Positions 45,569-54,764 of a stretch of DNA of 64,000 nt are shown here, one piece after another. Numbering within the stretch: the stretch's first letter is position 1; the number at the start of each line of letters is the position of its first letter. The notes below the pieces were generated by a model. The model did no database searches and was not told the origin of the DNA. It saw only the letters and a program-made list of their open reading frames with translations. This DNA comes from Crystallibacter permensis (lineage in GTDB: Bacteria > Actinomycetota > Actinomycetes > Actinomycetales > Micrococcaceae). The stretch is taken from the NCBI RefSeq assembly GCF_025960875.1, contig NZ_JAODLR010000007.1, positions 124,001 through 188,000 on the forward strand. Direction: 5' to 3'. Position numbers and translations under genes: made by a program.

Positions 45569-45608
45569 ACGAATGCCCGTACCGCTTCGGTACGGGCATT
45601 CGTTCTTT
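45569..45608 (+). terminator. Strong intrinsic terminator after rpmE2
   Basis: ACGAATGCCCGTACCG (45569-45584) and its exact complement (45588-45603) form a 16-bp perfect stem with a CTT loop, followed by TCTTT. It is the best intrinsic terminator in the window. Confidence 0.93.
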
Positions 45609-45709
45609 AACCGGCCCCTCAAGTCCCCGGGAGGCTAGGATGCGACTAGGCCCACCGGGCGCAGACACGAGCATGACTGAACCGCCTTCGTCGAATGGAG
45701 AAGTCCGCT

Positions 45710-46267
45710 ATGTTGAAAATCGCGATCATTCTCGGCAGCACCCGCCCCGGCCGCACCGGCTCACCCGTTGCCAACTGGGTCTATGAACACGCCCGCCAGC
45801 GCCCTGATGCCGAGTTCGAATTGATCGACGTCGCCCAGCAGAACCTGCCTCTGCTCGACGAGCCGATGCCGCCGTCAACCGGGCAGTACAGCAAGGACCA
45901 CACCAAGGCCTGGTCGGCGAGGATCGCCCCGTTCGACGGCTACATCTTCGTCACCGCGGAATACAACCATTCGGTCCCCGGCGCCCTGAAGAACGCCATC
46001 GACTTCCTGTACGCGGAGTGGAACAACAAATCCGCCGGATTTGTCAGCTACGGCAGCGCCGGCGGCACCCGTGTCGTGGAGCACCTGCGCGGGATCGCGG
46101 CCGAACTGCAGCTGGCCGACGTCAGGGCCCAGGTCTTCCTGCCCTTCGATGACGAATTCGACGACGACCAGGACTTCGTCCCCACGGACGAGGCCACCGA
46201 GGCCCTCACCCCGCTCTTCGACCAGGTCATTGCCTGGGCCGGCGCGATGAAGACCCTGCGCAGCTGA
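45710..46267 (+). CDS. NADPH-dependent FMN reductase family protein
   Basis: A 185-residue flavodoxin-fold oxidoreductase of the ArsH/YLR011w-type FMN_red family. The FMN phosphate loop is ILGSTRPGRTG at residues 7-17. VTAEYNHSVPGALKNAIDFLYAEW is the isoalloxazine-binding block. YGSAGGTRVVEHLR follows. An in-frame ATG at 45695 lies upstream, but GGAGAA within that stretch is the ribosome-binding site for 45710, which matches homologues. Probable roles are quinone, nitro or azo reduction. It has its own TAGGAT-like -10 near 45636. Confidence 0.9.
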   Translation: MLKIAIILGSTRPGRTGSPVANWVYEHARQRPDAEFELIDVAQQNLPLLDEPMPPSTGQYSKDHTKAWSARIAPFDGYIFVTAEYNHSVPGALKNAIDFLYAEWNNKSAGFVSYGSAGGTRVVEHLRGIAAELQLADVRAQVFLPFDDEFDDDQDFVPTDEATEALTPLFDQVIAWAGAMKTLRS

Positions 46268-46346
46268 CCTGTCCCGCTTCGCGCACTGCCGCCGTCGATG
46301 GTAAGACTGAAACGTTGAGTTGGTAGGCGTGGAATAGGGAGCGCAG

Positions 46347-47408
46347 ATGTCAGAGCACCGGCACGGTGAATACAAGGTCCTCGGCGGCAAACTGGTCGTC
46401 GCCGACCTCGACGTCCTCGATGGCCGGCTGGCCAATGTTTCGATCAGCGGCGACTTCTTCCTGGAACCGGACGAGGCTCTGGGGGACATCAACGCAGCCT
46501 TGAACGGCCTGTCCGCGGAGGCCAGCCATAGCGAGTATTCCGCAGCCATTTCCGCTGCGCTGGCTGCCGACGTCGTGCTTTTCGGATTTTCGGCCGATGC
46601 GGTGGCAGTGGCAGTGCGCCGGGCCCTGGCCAAGGCGACCGGCTGGCTTGACCATCACTGGCAGGTCATCGGGCCGCAGACGCTGCCCATCCACCTCAAC
46701 GTAGCCTTGGACGAGGTGCTGGCCCGGCGGGTGGGCGAAGGCAAACGGCCGCCGGCCCTGCGCCTGTGGGACTGGGACGAGCCGTCCGTGGTCATCGGCA
46801 GCTTCCAGTCCGTGCGCAACGAGGTGGATCCGGACGGAGCCGAGCGCCACGGCGTCACGGTGGTCAGGCGGATCACCGGTGGCGGAGCCATGTTTATGGA
46901 GCATGGCAACGCCATCACCTACTCCCTCTATCTGCCGCAGACGCTGGTGGACGGGCTGTCCTTTGAAGCCTCCTATTCGTTCCTGGACGCCTGGGCCATG
47001 GCCGCACTGAAGAAGGTGGGCGTGGAAGCCTTCTACCAACCGCTCAATGACATTGCGACGCCGGAAGGCAAGATCGGCGGGGCCGCGCAGAAGCGGTTGG
47101 CCAGCGGCTCCATGCTGCACCACGTGACCATGTCCTATGACATCGACGCGGACAAGATGACCGACGTGCTGCGGATCGGCAAGGAGAAGATTTCGGACAA
47201 GGGCATCATCAGTGCCAAAAAACGGGTCGATCCGCTGCGCCGTCAGACCGGGTTGTCGCGCACCGAAATTATCACCACCATGATGGATACCTTCAAAGAC
47301 CGCTACGGGGCGGTGGAAGCCGGGGTTTCCGAAGAGGAACTCGCTGCCGCCAAGGAACTGGCAGCCACTAAGTTCGCCACCGACGAATGGCTCAACCGCG
47401 TGCCCTGA
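46347..47408 (+). CDS. lplA: Lipoate-protein ligase with N-terminal accessory domain
   Basis: Attaches lipoate (or octanoate) to E2/H-protein lysines. Residues about 100-350 form the biotin/lipoyl ligase fold: VVIGSFQSVRNEV, the RRITGGGAMFMEHGNAITY lipoyl pocket, and NDIATPEGKIGGAAQKR with the catalytic Lys. Residues about 1-95 (GEYKVLGGKLVVADLDVLDGRL... FEPDEAL-like) resemble the small accessory domain that lies at the C terminus in E. coli LplA and is the separate LplB protein in Thermoplasma. Domain order is therefore permuted. The ATG at 46347 follows AGGGAG. The last 106 bases overlap the opposing hydrolase gene. Confidence 0.88.
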   Translation: MSEHRHGEYKVLGGKLVVADLDVLDGRLANVSISGDFFLEPDEALGDINAALNGLSAEASHSEYSAAISAALAADVVLFGFSADAVAVAVRRALAKATGWLDHHWQVIGPQTLPIHLNVALDEVLARRVGEGKRPPALRLWDWDEPSVVIGSFQSVRNEVDPDGAERHGVTVVRRITGGGAMFMEHGNAITYSLYLPQTLVDGLSFEASYSFLDAWAMAALKKVGVEAFYQPLNDIATPEGKIGGAAQKRLASGSMLHHVTMSYDIDADKMTDVLRIGKEKISDKGIISAKKRVDPLRRQTGLSRTEIITTMMDTFKDRYGAVEAGVSEEELAAAKELAATKFATDEWLNRVP

Positions 47409-48244
47409 ACCGTCGGTGCCAGGAAGTCCGAAACGAGGCGGTTGAAGTCGTCGGGACGCTCGATCGCCGCAACGTGCGAGGCCCCGTCGCCACGGATGAC
47501 TTCGAACCGTGCGCCGGGGATCGCGTCGGCGACCTCGCGGGCTATCCAAGGTGGTGTCAGCAGGTCCTGCTCGCCAACGAGGACAAGAGTGGGCGCCGTG
47601 ATTGCGCCCAGCCGGTCCAGGGCGTCGAACTGCAGGTAGGCATCTGCCTGCCGCCCGTAGGCCTCGGGACTCATCGGATACGGATTGCTTGCCAACAATG
47701 CGGCAGTGTCCTGCACAGCCTCGTGGTTCCGGAGGAAGGCTGTGGAGAACAGTGACACGAACTGCTGCCCGCCAAACACCTTCCCCGTAGCGTCGTTCGC
47801 CTTGACCCAGCTCCAGATTTGGATCGGGTCGACGGCGCTTCTTGCCGGTGCAGCTCCCGTTCCGGCGAGCACCAGCCGATCCACTCGGTCGGCGTGCCGT
47901 AGGGCGAATTCCTGGGCAATCATCCCGCCCATGGAAAGCCCCAACAGATGGGTTCGGGCAATCCCCAGCGCGTCAAGCAGGCCGGACAGGTCATCTGCCA
48001 TGTCTGCAATGGTGTACGGGTGGCTGGCTTTCGAGCTGCGGCCCGCGTCCCGGTTGTCGACCAAGACCACCCGGAACCGGGGGGACAGGGCCGGGACCTG
48101 CGCCAGTGTCCAGAGTGACGAGTCGTAGCCGATTCCCATCACCAGGACGAGTGCAGGTCCTTCGCCGCGGATTTCGTAGTACAGCACCTGCCCATTCGTC
48201 TGCACCGTGCCCGATGATGGCAGCTTCGTCTGGTTCGTGTTCAT
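47303..48244 (-). CDS. Alpha/beta hydrolase
   Basis: A 313-residue alpha/beta-hydrolase-fold enzyme. The oxyanion region is LVMGIGYDSSLW, the nucleophile elbow is GLSMGGMIAQ, acid Asp lies in LVGEQDLLTPPW, and His in DGASHVAAIERPDDF. Related enzymes act on esters, lactones or haloalkanes; the substrate is unknown. The fold should end near FLAPT. The last 35 residues (Ser/Ala-rich) are mostly encoded antisense to lplA and look like read-through from a lost stop. AAGGAG precedes the ATG at 48244. It is divergent from a TPR regulator. Confidence 0.87.
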   Translation of the reverse strand: MNTNQTKLPSSGTVQTNGQVLYYEIRGEGPALVLVMGIGYDSSLWTLAQVPALSPRFRVVLVDNRDAGRSSKASHPYTIADMADDLSGLLDALGIARTHLLGLSMGGMIAQEFALRHADRVDRLVLAGTGAAPARSAVDPIQIWSWVKANDATGKVFGGQQFVSLFSTAFLRNHEAVQDTAALLASNPYPMSPEAYGRQADAYLQFDALDRLGAITAPTLVLVGEQDLLTPPWIAREVADAIPGARFEVIRGDGASHVAAIERPDDFNRLVSDFLAPTVQGTRLSHSSVANLVAASSLAAASSSSETPASTAP

Positions 48245-48337
48245 TTTGATGCTCCTTGTGCGTGACCCGCCATCCGCCCGCGGCGTCTCCCGCGGCCAGC
48301 GATCGGGCTTGGTAAACCCCTATGCGTGAGGAACACT

Positions 48338-48370
48338 GTTACTTGGGTAACCCCCGGTGTTACGCCGGGG
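48338..48370. promoter_or_regulatory. Candidate operator with three GTTAC half-sites
   Basis: GTTAC (48338-48342), its complement GTAAC (48347-48351) and GTTAC again (48359-48363) are arranged with 4- and 7-base gaps. CCCCGG-N7-CCGGGG (48352-48370, approximate outer arm) surrounds the last copy. The cluster lies in the 163-bp region between the divergent hydrolase and regulator genes. Confidence 0.45.
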
Positions 48371-48407
48371 CCGGGTCTGAGCAGGCATGCCTGCGGATCG
48401 GTGAGCG

Positions 48408-50437
48408 ATGTACGACGACGCCGAAGCGCCGCTGGTGGAGCAGGCGCGCGAGGCATACGGCAGCGGCGAGTGGTCGCAGGCGTACGACCTGCTCGTCGGC
48501 TTGGACGCGCGCGAACCGCTTTCGGTGCAGGACTTGGGGCTTCTGGCCGAAGCCGCCTATGCCGCCGGTCATCTCGACATGACGATCGAGGCATGGGAAC
48601 GCGCGCATGCGGAGGCTGTGCGTCTCGGCGACCCGATCGCAGCGGCCGGTGCGGCTGCCCGCGTTGCCTTGCATCTGCTCATGGATACTGCTCTGATGGC
48701 GCCGATCCGCGGGTGGGTCAAACGGGCAGAGCGGCTCTTGGCGGGGCAGGAGGAGACGCCGGTCCATGCCTGGCTGGCGGTCATCAGGAGCTACGAGCGC
48801 CTGATGATAGGCGACGTCGTCGCCGCGCGCGAATGGGCCGGCCGGGCCGTCGAGGTGGATCGATCTGCAACCCGGCAGCGGCTGCCGTCGGCAGGGTGGC
48901 AGAGGCTCACGCCGTAATTCTGGAGGGGGACGTCCGCGGGGGCCTGATACTTGCCGACGAAGCCGCGGTGGCCACTGTTTCCGGTGAACTGGATGCCGTA
49001 ACGACGGGAATGGTTTACTGCGAGCTCGTGTGCATGCTCCAGGGGCTCGCTCAGTACGACCTCGCCGAGGAGTGGACGGAGGCCATGGAGCGGTGGCGCC
49101 AAGGAAACGGTATCGGCAGCACCCATGGCCGCTGCCGTGTCCACCGCGCCCAGATCCTGCGGCTGCGCGGGGCAACCGCTGAAGCGGAGCAGGTGGCCCT
49201 GGCGGCCTGCGCGGAGCTCCGGCCATATCTTCGGCGCGAGTTCGGGTGGCCACTTACAGAATTGGGCCGCGTGCGATACCAGCTGGGCGATCTAAATGGT
49301 GCGGAGGAGGCTTTCCTCGCAGCTCGCCAGGCTGGGTGGGATCCGCAACCGGGACTCGCCCTTGTGCGGCTGGCTCAGGGCGACGTGGCTTTGGCGGCAG
49401 CATCCATCCGGGACTCACTCGAACATCCCGTAACCGTCCCTTCCAAGGAACTCCCGCCGAACACCGGACTACGCCGGGCTCCGCTGCTGGCCGCGAGCGT
49501 CGAGATCGAAGTGGCGGCCGGAGACCTCGTGGCCGCCCGCGACTCCGCCGACGAACTTGCCCAGGTAGCCGCATCGTTCGAGAGCAGGGCACTGTCTGCC
49601 AGTGCGGCTATGGCGAACGGACGGGTGCGGCTCGCCGCCGGCGAGGTGCCCGGCGCCCGGAGTGCCTTCCAGAGTGCCGTGCAGCTGTGGAGCCTGGTAG
49701 GAGCACCCTACGAAGTCGCCTTGGCGCGCACCGAGCTCGCACAGGCGCACCGCGCTGCGGGGGATGAAATCAGCGCCGGCCTGGAGCTGGCGGCTGCCGA
49801 TGCCGCCGTCGAAATCCTGGGAGCAGGCCATAAGGCAGAAGAGCGTAAACGCGGGCCCAGCTCCTTTCGCCGGACAGGCGACTACTGGTTTATCTCATTC
49901 GAAGAAAACACTGTTGCCCTGCGCGATCTGAAGGGGCTTCACTATCTAGCGCGGCTCCTCGTGCATCCCGGCAGGGAGTTCCACGTGCTCGACCTCGTAT
50001 CGAGCGGGACTGATCCGGCTGCGGTCCATGCGGGTCTGCCTGATCCCGAGCTCGTGTCTTCCGGCTGGGGAGACGCAGGCGCGATGCTGGACGACCAGGC
50101 GAAGAACGCCTATCGTCGGCGGCTGGCGGAGATCGATGAGGACCTCGATGAGGCCCGTCTCATGCGGGACCTCGGACGCGTCGCCCAGGCGGAGGCGGAA
50201 CGCGAGTTCCTCATCCGCGAGCTATCGAGGGCTGTCGGACTCAACGGGCGTAGCCGGCGCGCGGGCTCCGCATCCGAACGCGCCCGCGTCAGCGTGACCC
50301 GGGCAATCCGCCATGCCATGGACCGGATTCGTGAGCACGACCCGCCGTTGGCGGAGCACCTCGAGCGGGCCATCCGGACGGGGACTTACTGCGTCTACCT
50401 CCCGGACTCACGCGTCAACGAGGCCTGGATAACCTGA
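48408..50437 (+). pseudogene. TPR/winged-helix regulator, broken by a one-base frameshift
   Basis: A regulator-like protein of about 676 residues, split by a frameshift. Frame one (from ATG 48408) encodes the N-terminal helical repeats (GLLAEAAYAAGHLDMTIEAWERAH ... AREWAGRAVEV). After 48857 homology continues in the frame ending at 50437 (CNPAAAAVGRVAEAHAVILEGDV onward). One extra G at about 48857-48859 would restore VEVGSICNPAAA. TPR-type repeats continue to about residue 480. A C-terminal domain (LRDLKGLHYLARLLVHPGREFHVLDL) resembles a winged helix, followed by a conserved coiled region ending in GTYCVYLPDSR. It is divergent from the hydrolase, its likely target. A sequencing error cannot be excluded. 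Confidence 0.75.
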
Positions 50438-53068
50438 TCAGAATGCCTGGACCAACTGCCGCCTCTGCACCGTGAGGGCGCGAAGCAGATGGTCGCGCTG
50501 CTCGATGATGATCCGGCGCAGGGCGGCCGGCGCGTCGCTGTGACCGGCCAGCCATTCGTCGGTACGGACAACGACGGCGTGCTGCCGCGGCTCGGCGCCC
50601 GGCTCAAGGTCCTGGACGAGGGGATAGAAACCCCGAACAATACGGCTGGCGATCTCGATGCTCTTCTGCGCCCAGACGCTTTCGATGCTCTGGAAGTACG
50701 GCTCGACGTAGGGATCCAGCAGCACATGTCCTGCGGCAGTAAAGCCGTCGATGGTCGCATCAAGTAATTGGTTGGACAGCTCGGAGCCGGTCACTGCGTC
50801 TGCCCAGGCCTGCGCCTTGACCGCAGGATCGGGACGCGCTGTCATGGCTGTCACATGGCCGGCTCTGCCCGCTGCGGTCAGGTCCGACGCCAACTCCGTG
50901 TCCAGCTGCTCCTGGGTGGCGTGGCCGGTGGCAGCGAGGGCCTGCCAGAACCGCCAGCGCAGGTCGGAGTCCAACGCCAGCCCGCCAACGCTCTCACTGC
51001 CGCTCAGCAGGTCTGCGATGGTGCCGGCGTAGCGCGGGGTCGAGCGGGATAGCGCGGCCAGCGACCGGGCCCAGGTCAGCTGCTGGTCGCTGCCGGCTGT
51101 AGCCTTGCCCAATTGCATCCGGACGGAGTCAACAAACCGCTCCCGCTGCGCCGTCCGCTCAACTGCCGGCAGGTAGCGGTCCAGCGCTGTCCCGGCACAG
51201 TCGAGCAGCACCTGCAGCACGCCGTTGTCCGACTCGGCGGGAGCGAAGCGATCCACGGCGCCCAGGTAGTCAGCCGGTGCCAGCAGTCCGTCGCGGGTCA
51301 TGTTCCACAGGGTTGACCAGCACAAAGCGCGGGCCAACGGGTCAGTGACCTTGTCCAGGGCAGAGAGCACGGTCTGCAGCGAGGCGGCATCGAACCGGAC
51401 CTTGGCATACGTCAGGTCGTCGTCGTTGACCAGCAGCAGCGCCGGGGTGGGCCGCCCCGCGAGTTCCGGAACGTCCGTTTCGGAATCGGCCAGATCCAGC
51501 TCCACTGAATCGGTGCGTACCAACGCACCACTGGCGTCGAAGTCGTAGAGGCCCAGTCGGAGCCGGTGCGGCCGGTCCACGGTCCGGGCAGTGACGGGAT
51601 CGATTGCATCCTGAAGCAGCCGCACCCGAGCCAGCCGATCGCCGTCGTACTCAATCTCAGGAACCAGCGTGGAAATACCGGCAGTCTGCAGCCACAGGGA
51701 GGACCAGCGGCGCATGTCCCGCCCGGAGGCTTCGCTGAGGACGGTCAGGAAATCGTCCAGGGTGGTGTTCGCGTAGGCGTTGTCCCGGAAGTACTGCCGG
51801 GCGGCGCTGATAAAGGCGTCGAAGCCGACGTAGGCGACCAACTGCTTGAGCACCGAGGCACCCTTGGCATAGGTAATCCCGTCGAAATTCTGCTTGGCGG
51901 CCTCCAGATCCCGGATGTCGGCGACGATCGGATGCGTAGTGGGCAGCTGGTCCTGCACATAGGCCCAGGCCTTGCGGCGGTTGGCGAAGGCGACCCAGGC
52001 GTCCTTCCACGCGGTGGCTTCCACCAGCGCCAGCGACCCCATGTAGTCGGCAAAGGACTCTTTGAGCCAGAGGTCGTCCCACCACTGCATCGTGACCAGG
52101 TTGCCGAACCACATATGGGCCATCTCGTGCATGATGGTGTTTCCGCGTGCCTGGTACTGGGCATCCGTGGCCCGGGATTTGAAGACGTAAGTCTCGGTGA
52201 AGGTGACCAGCCCGGGGTTTTCCATGGCACCGAGGTTGTATTCGGGCACGAAGGCCTGCTCATACTTGCCGAAGGGATACGGATACTCGAACAACTCGTG
52301 GAAAAAGTCCAGTCCGGCCTTGGTGATCGCGAAAATTTCCGCCGCATCGAAGGCCTCGGCCAGCGATGCACGGCAATAGGTGCCCAGCGGCACCTGCAGT
52401 TCGGTGCCGTCCGCAAGGGTGCGCTTCCAGCTGTCCTCGACAAAGTGGTACGGGCCGGCGAGGACGGTGGTGATGTACGTGGAGATGGGCTGGGTCGGGG
52501 CAAAGCGCCGGATCGAGAAACCGGGCGTCGAGGCCATCTCTTCACACACGGCCAGCGGGCTGTTGGAGGACACCTGCCAGTCCGACGGCGCGGCGACATT
52601 GAAGGTGAAACTGGCCTTCAGATCAGGCTGTTCGAAATTGGCGAAGACACGGCGGGCATCGGCCGGTTCGTACTGCGTGTACAGGTAGATCCGGCCGTCC
52701 GCGGGGTCCACGAACCGGTGCAGTCCCTCGCCGCTGCGGCTGTAGAGGGCAGTGCCGACGATCGTGACCTGGTTTTCGGCGGCCAGATCCGCGAGGTGGA
52801 TACGCGAGCCGTCCACGACGGCGTCAGAATCCAGCTGGATCCCATTCAGCATGACCGAGTGGATGCCATCGTGGATGAAGTCCACAAAGGTCCCGGCTCC
52901 CGGTTCGTTGCACTTGAACGTGATGACGGAGCGGGAAATGTAGCCGGTTGACTCCGGGTCCAGGACACCTCGCAGGTCCAGCGCTACGTCGTAGTTTTCA
53001 ACTTCGATGAGTTCTGACCGTCGGCGGGCTTCTGACCGGCTAAGATTCTCGTTCTTCACCCGGCCCAT
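50438..53068 (-). CDS. pepN: Aminopeptidase N, M1 family
   Basis: A zinc metallo-aminopeptidase that removes N-terminal residues from peptides in the cytoplasm. The 876-residue protein has the exopeptidase motif GAMEN (about residue 278), the zinc motif HEMAHMWFGN (about 312-321) with the downstream Glu in LKESFADYM, and a C-terminal ERAP1-like helical domain. The length is typical of the actinobacterial PepN. Its stop abuts the stop of the upstream regulator in a shared TGATCA. The ATG at 53068 lies 93 bases from the divergent ATP-grasp operon. Confidence 0.96.
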   Translation of the reverse strand: MGRVKNENLSRSEARRRSELIEVENYDVALDLRGVLDPESTGYISRSVITFKCNEPGAGTFVDFIHDGIHSVMLNGIQLDSDAVVDGSRIHLADLAAENQVTIVGTALYSRSGEGLHRFVDPADGRIYLYTQYEPADARRVFANFEQPDLKASFTFNVAAPSDWQVSSNSPLAVCEEMASTPGFSIRRFAPTQPISTYITTVLAGPYHFVEDSWKRTLADGTELQVPLGTYCRASLAEAFDAAEIFAITKAGLDFFHELFEYPYPFGKYEQAFVPEYNLGAMENPGLVTFTETYVFKSRATDAQYQARGNTIMHEMAHMWFGNLVTMQWWDDLWLKESFADYMGSLALVEATAWKDAWVAFANRRKAWAYVQDQLPTTHPIVADIRDLEAAKQNFDGITYAKGASVLKQLVAYVGFDAFISAARQYFRDNAYANTTLDDFLTVLSEASGRDMRRWSSLWLQTAGISTLVPEIEYDGDRLARVRLLQDAIDPVTARTVDRPHRLRLGLYDFDASGALVRTDSVELDLADSETDVPELAGRPTPALLLVNDDDLTYAKVRFDAASLQTVLSALDKVTDPLARALCWSTLWNMTRDGLLAPADYLGAVDRFAPAESDNGVLQVLLDCAGTALDRYLPAVERTAQRERFVDSVRMQLGKATAGSDQQLTWARSLAALSRSTPRYAGTIADLLSGSESVGGLALDSDLRWRFWQALAATGHATQEQLDTELASDLTAAGRAGHVTAMTARPDPAVKAQAWADAVTGSELSNQLLDATIDGFTAAGHVLLDPYVEPYFQSIESVWAQKSIEIASRIVRGFYPLVQDLEPGAEPRQHAVVVRTDEWLAGHSDAPAALRRIIIEQRDHLLRALTVQRRQLVQAF

Positions 53069-53117
53069 TTAACCACGGTGGCCGCTGCACCGCTCGGCTG
53101 CGAACACGCTGTTCTGG

Positions 53118-53161
53118 GGCAAAAGCGTGTGCCGGAACCAAATACGTGAAACGCTTTTGCC
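53118..53161 (+). promoter_or_regulatory. 11-bp inverted repeat ending at the ATP-grasp start codon
   Basis: GGCAAAAGCGT (53118-53128) is repeated in perfect inverted form at 53151-53161, ending at the base before the ATG. The centres are 33 bp apart. A second inverted pair, ACACGC/GCGTGT (53104-53109 and 53125-53130), shares part of the first arm, so the two pairings exclude each other. It could be an operator or an alternating RNA structure. Confidence 0.6.
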
Positions 53162-54727
53162 ATGTCGGACTTGTTTGAGGACTACGCCACCGCGGCAAAA
53201 CGCAGCCCTGCCTTCGACGAGATGTTCGGCGCGGGCCAGATGCCGCGGGCCGAGTATGCCCACGTGGCAGCCGCACTGGGTCAGTTAACCTTGGCGGATG
53301 TCACCGCACGGGCAGATTCCATGGCCCGTACCTTCCTGGACCGGGGAGTCACCTTCGACTTCGCCGGCGAAGAACGGCCCTTTCCGCTGGATCTGGTGCC
53401 GCGGATCATCTCCGGGTCCGACTGGAACATCCTGGAGCGCGGTGTCACCCAGCGGGTCCGTGCACTGGAGTCCTTCCTGGACGATGTCTATAACCGGATG
53501 ACAGTGGTGGCGGACGGCGTCATCCCGCGCAGGCTCGTCACATCCAGCGCCAACTTCCACCGCGAAGCGTACGGCTTCGATCCGGCCGGCGGCGTGCGCG
53601 TGCATATCGCCGGAATCGACGTGGTCCGGGACCAGTCCGGCACCTTCCGTGTCCTGGAGGACAACGTCCGCGTTCCCAGCGGCGTCAGCTACGTGATCGA
53701 GAACCGCCGCGCCATGGCGAAGGGCCTGCCGGAGGCATTCGGGCAGCAGCCCATCCGGCCGGTCGAGGAGTACCCGCGGCGGCTGCTGTCGGCGCTGCGC
53801 AAAACCGCACCTTCCGGCGCCGAGGATCCGACCGTCGTCGTACTCACTCCCGGCGTTTTCAACAGCGCCTATTTCGAGCACACCCTGCTGGCAGGGCTGA
53901 TGGGCGTGGAGCTGGTCGAAGGCCGGGACCTGATCTGCCGTGGCAACCGGGTCTACATGCGTACCACCGGCGGCGAGCAGCGTGTGGACGTGATCTACAA
54001 GCGGATTGACGACGAGTTCCTCGACCCCTTGCAGTTCAGGTCCGATTCGATGCTGGGCTGCCCCGGCATCCTCAACGCGGCCCGGGCGGGCAACGTGACC
54101 ATCGCCAACGCAGTAGGCAACGGCGTCGCCGATGACAAACTGGTATACAGCTACGTGCCCGACCTGATCCGCTACTACCTGAGCGAAGAGCCCATCCTCC
54201 CCAATGTGGACACCTTCCGGCTGGAGGAACCCCAGGCCCGCGCGGAAGTCCTGGACCGGCTCGATGAACTGGTAGTCAAACCGGTGGACGGTTCCGGCGG
54301 CAAAGGGCTGGTGATCGGGCCGGATGCCACCAAGGAGGAACTGGAGACGCTGCGCGCCAAGGTTCTCCATGATCCGCGCGGCTGGATTGCCCAGCCGGTG
54401 CTCCAGCTGTCCACGGTGCCCACCATGTCCGGCGGCCAGTTCGGCCCGCGGCATGTGGACCTGCGCCCCTTTGCGATTAACGACGGCGACGACGTCTGGG
54501 TGCTGCCCGGCGGATTGACCCGGGTGGCGCTGAAGGAGGGGTCGCTGATCGTCAACTCCAGCCAGGGCGGCGGGTCCAAAGACACCTGGGTGCTCGCCGA
54601 CGATTCGCCTGACACGCAGGTCGAAACGACCGGCAGTCCTGCCGTTGTGCCTGCACCGCCGGCGCGGGAACAGGCGAGTGTCTGGCCTGTGGATTCAAAC
54701 TGGCCCGACAGCCAGCCGGAACAGTGA
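53162..54727 (+). CDS. Circularly permuted ATP-grasp protein (DUF404/DUF407 type)
   Basis: A 521-residue enzyme of the circularly permuted ATP-grasp group, expected to activate a carboxylate with ATP and join it to an amine. The conserved N-terminal core holds LVTSSANFHREAYGFDP, RVLEDNVRVPSGVSYVIENR and FNSAYFEHTLLA. The ATP-binding segment DELVVKPVDGSGGKGLVIGP is near residue 370, and the final acidic/loop block includes RPFAIND and TRVALKEGSLIVNSSQGGGSKDTWVL. It heads a four-gene operon with alpha-E and transglutaminase-like genes, a set known across bacteria. Its product is unknown. Confidence 0.9.
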   Translation: MSDLFEDYATAAKRSPAFDEMFGAGQMPRAEYAHVAAALGQLTLADVTARADSMARTFLDRGVTFDFAGEERPFPLDLVPRIISGSDWNILERGVTQRVRALESFLDDVYNRMTVVADGVIPRRLVTSSANFHREAYGFDPAGGVRVHIAGIDVVRDQSGTFRVLEDNVRVPSGVSYVIENRRAMAKGLPEAFGQQPIRPVEEYPRRLLSALRKTAPSGAEDPTVVVLTPGVFNSAYFEHTLLAGLMGVELVEGRDLICRGNRVYMRTTGGEQRVDVIYKRIDDEFLDPLQFRSDSMLGCPGILNAARAGNVTIANAVGNGVADDKLVYSYVPDLIRYYLSEEPILPNVDTFRLEEPQARAEVLDRLDELVVKPVDGSGGKGLVIGPDATKEELETLRAKVLHDPRGWIAQPVLQLSTVPTMSGGQFGPRHVDLRPFAINDGDDVWVLPGGLTRVALKEGSLIVNSSQGGGSKDTWVLADDSPDTQVETTGSPAVVPAPPAREQASVWPVDSNWPDSQPEQ

Positions 54728-54764
54728 AGGACGTGGTGACAGTGAACCGAGGAGGCAGGAACCG

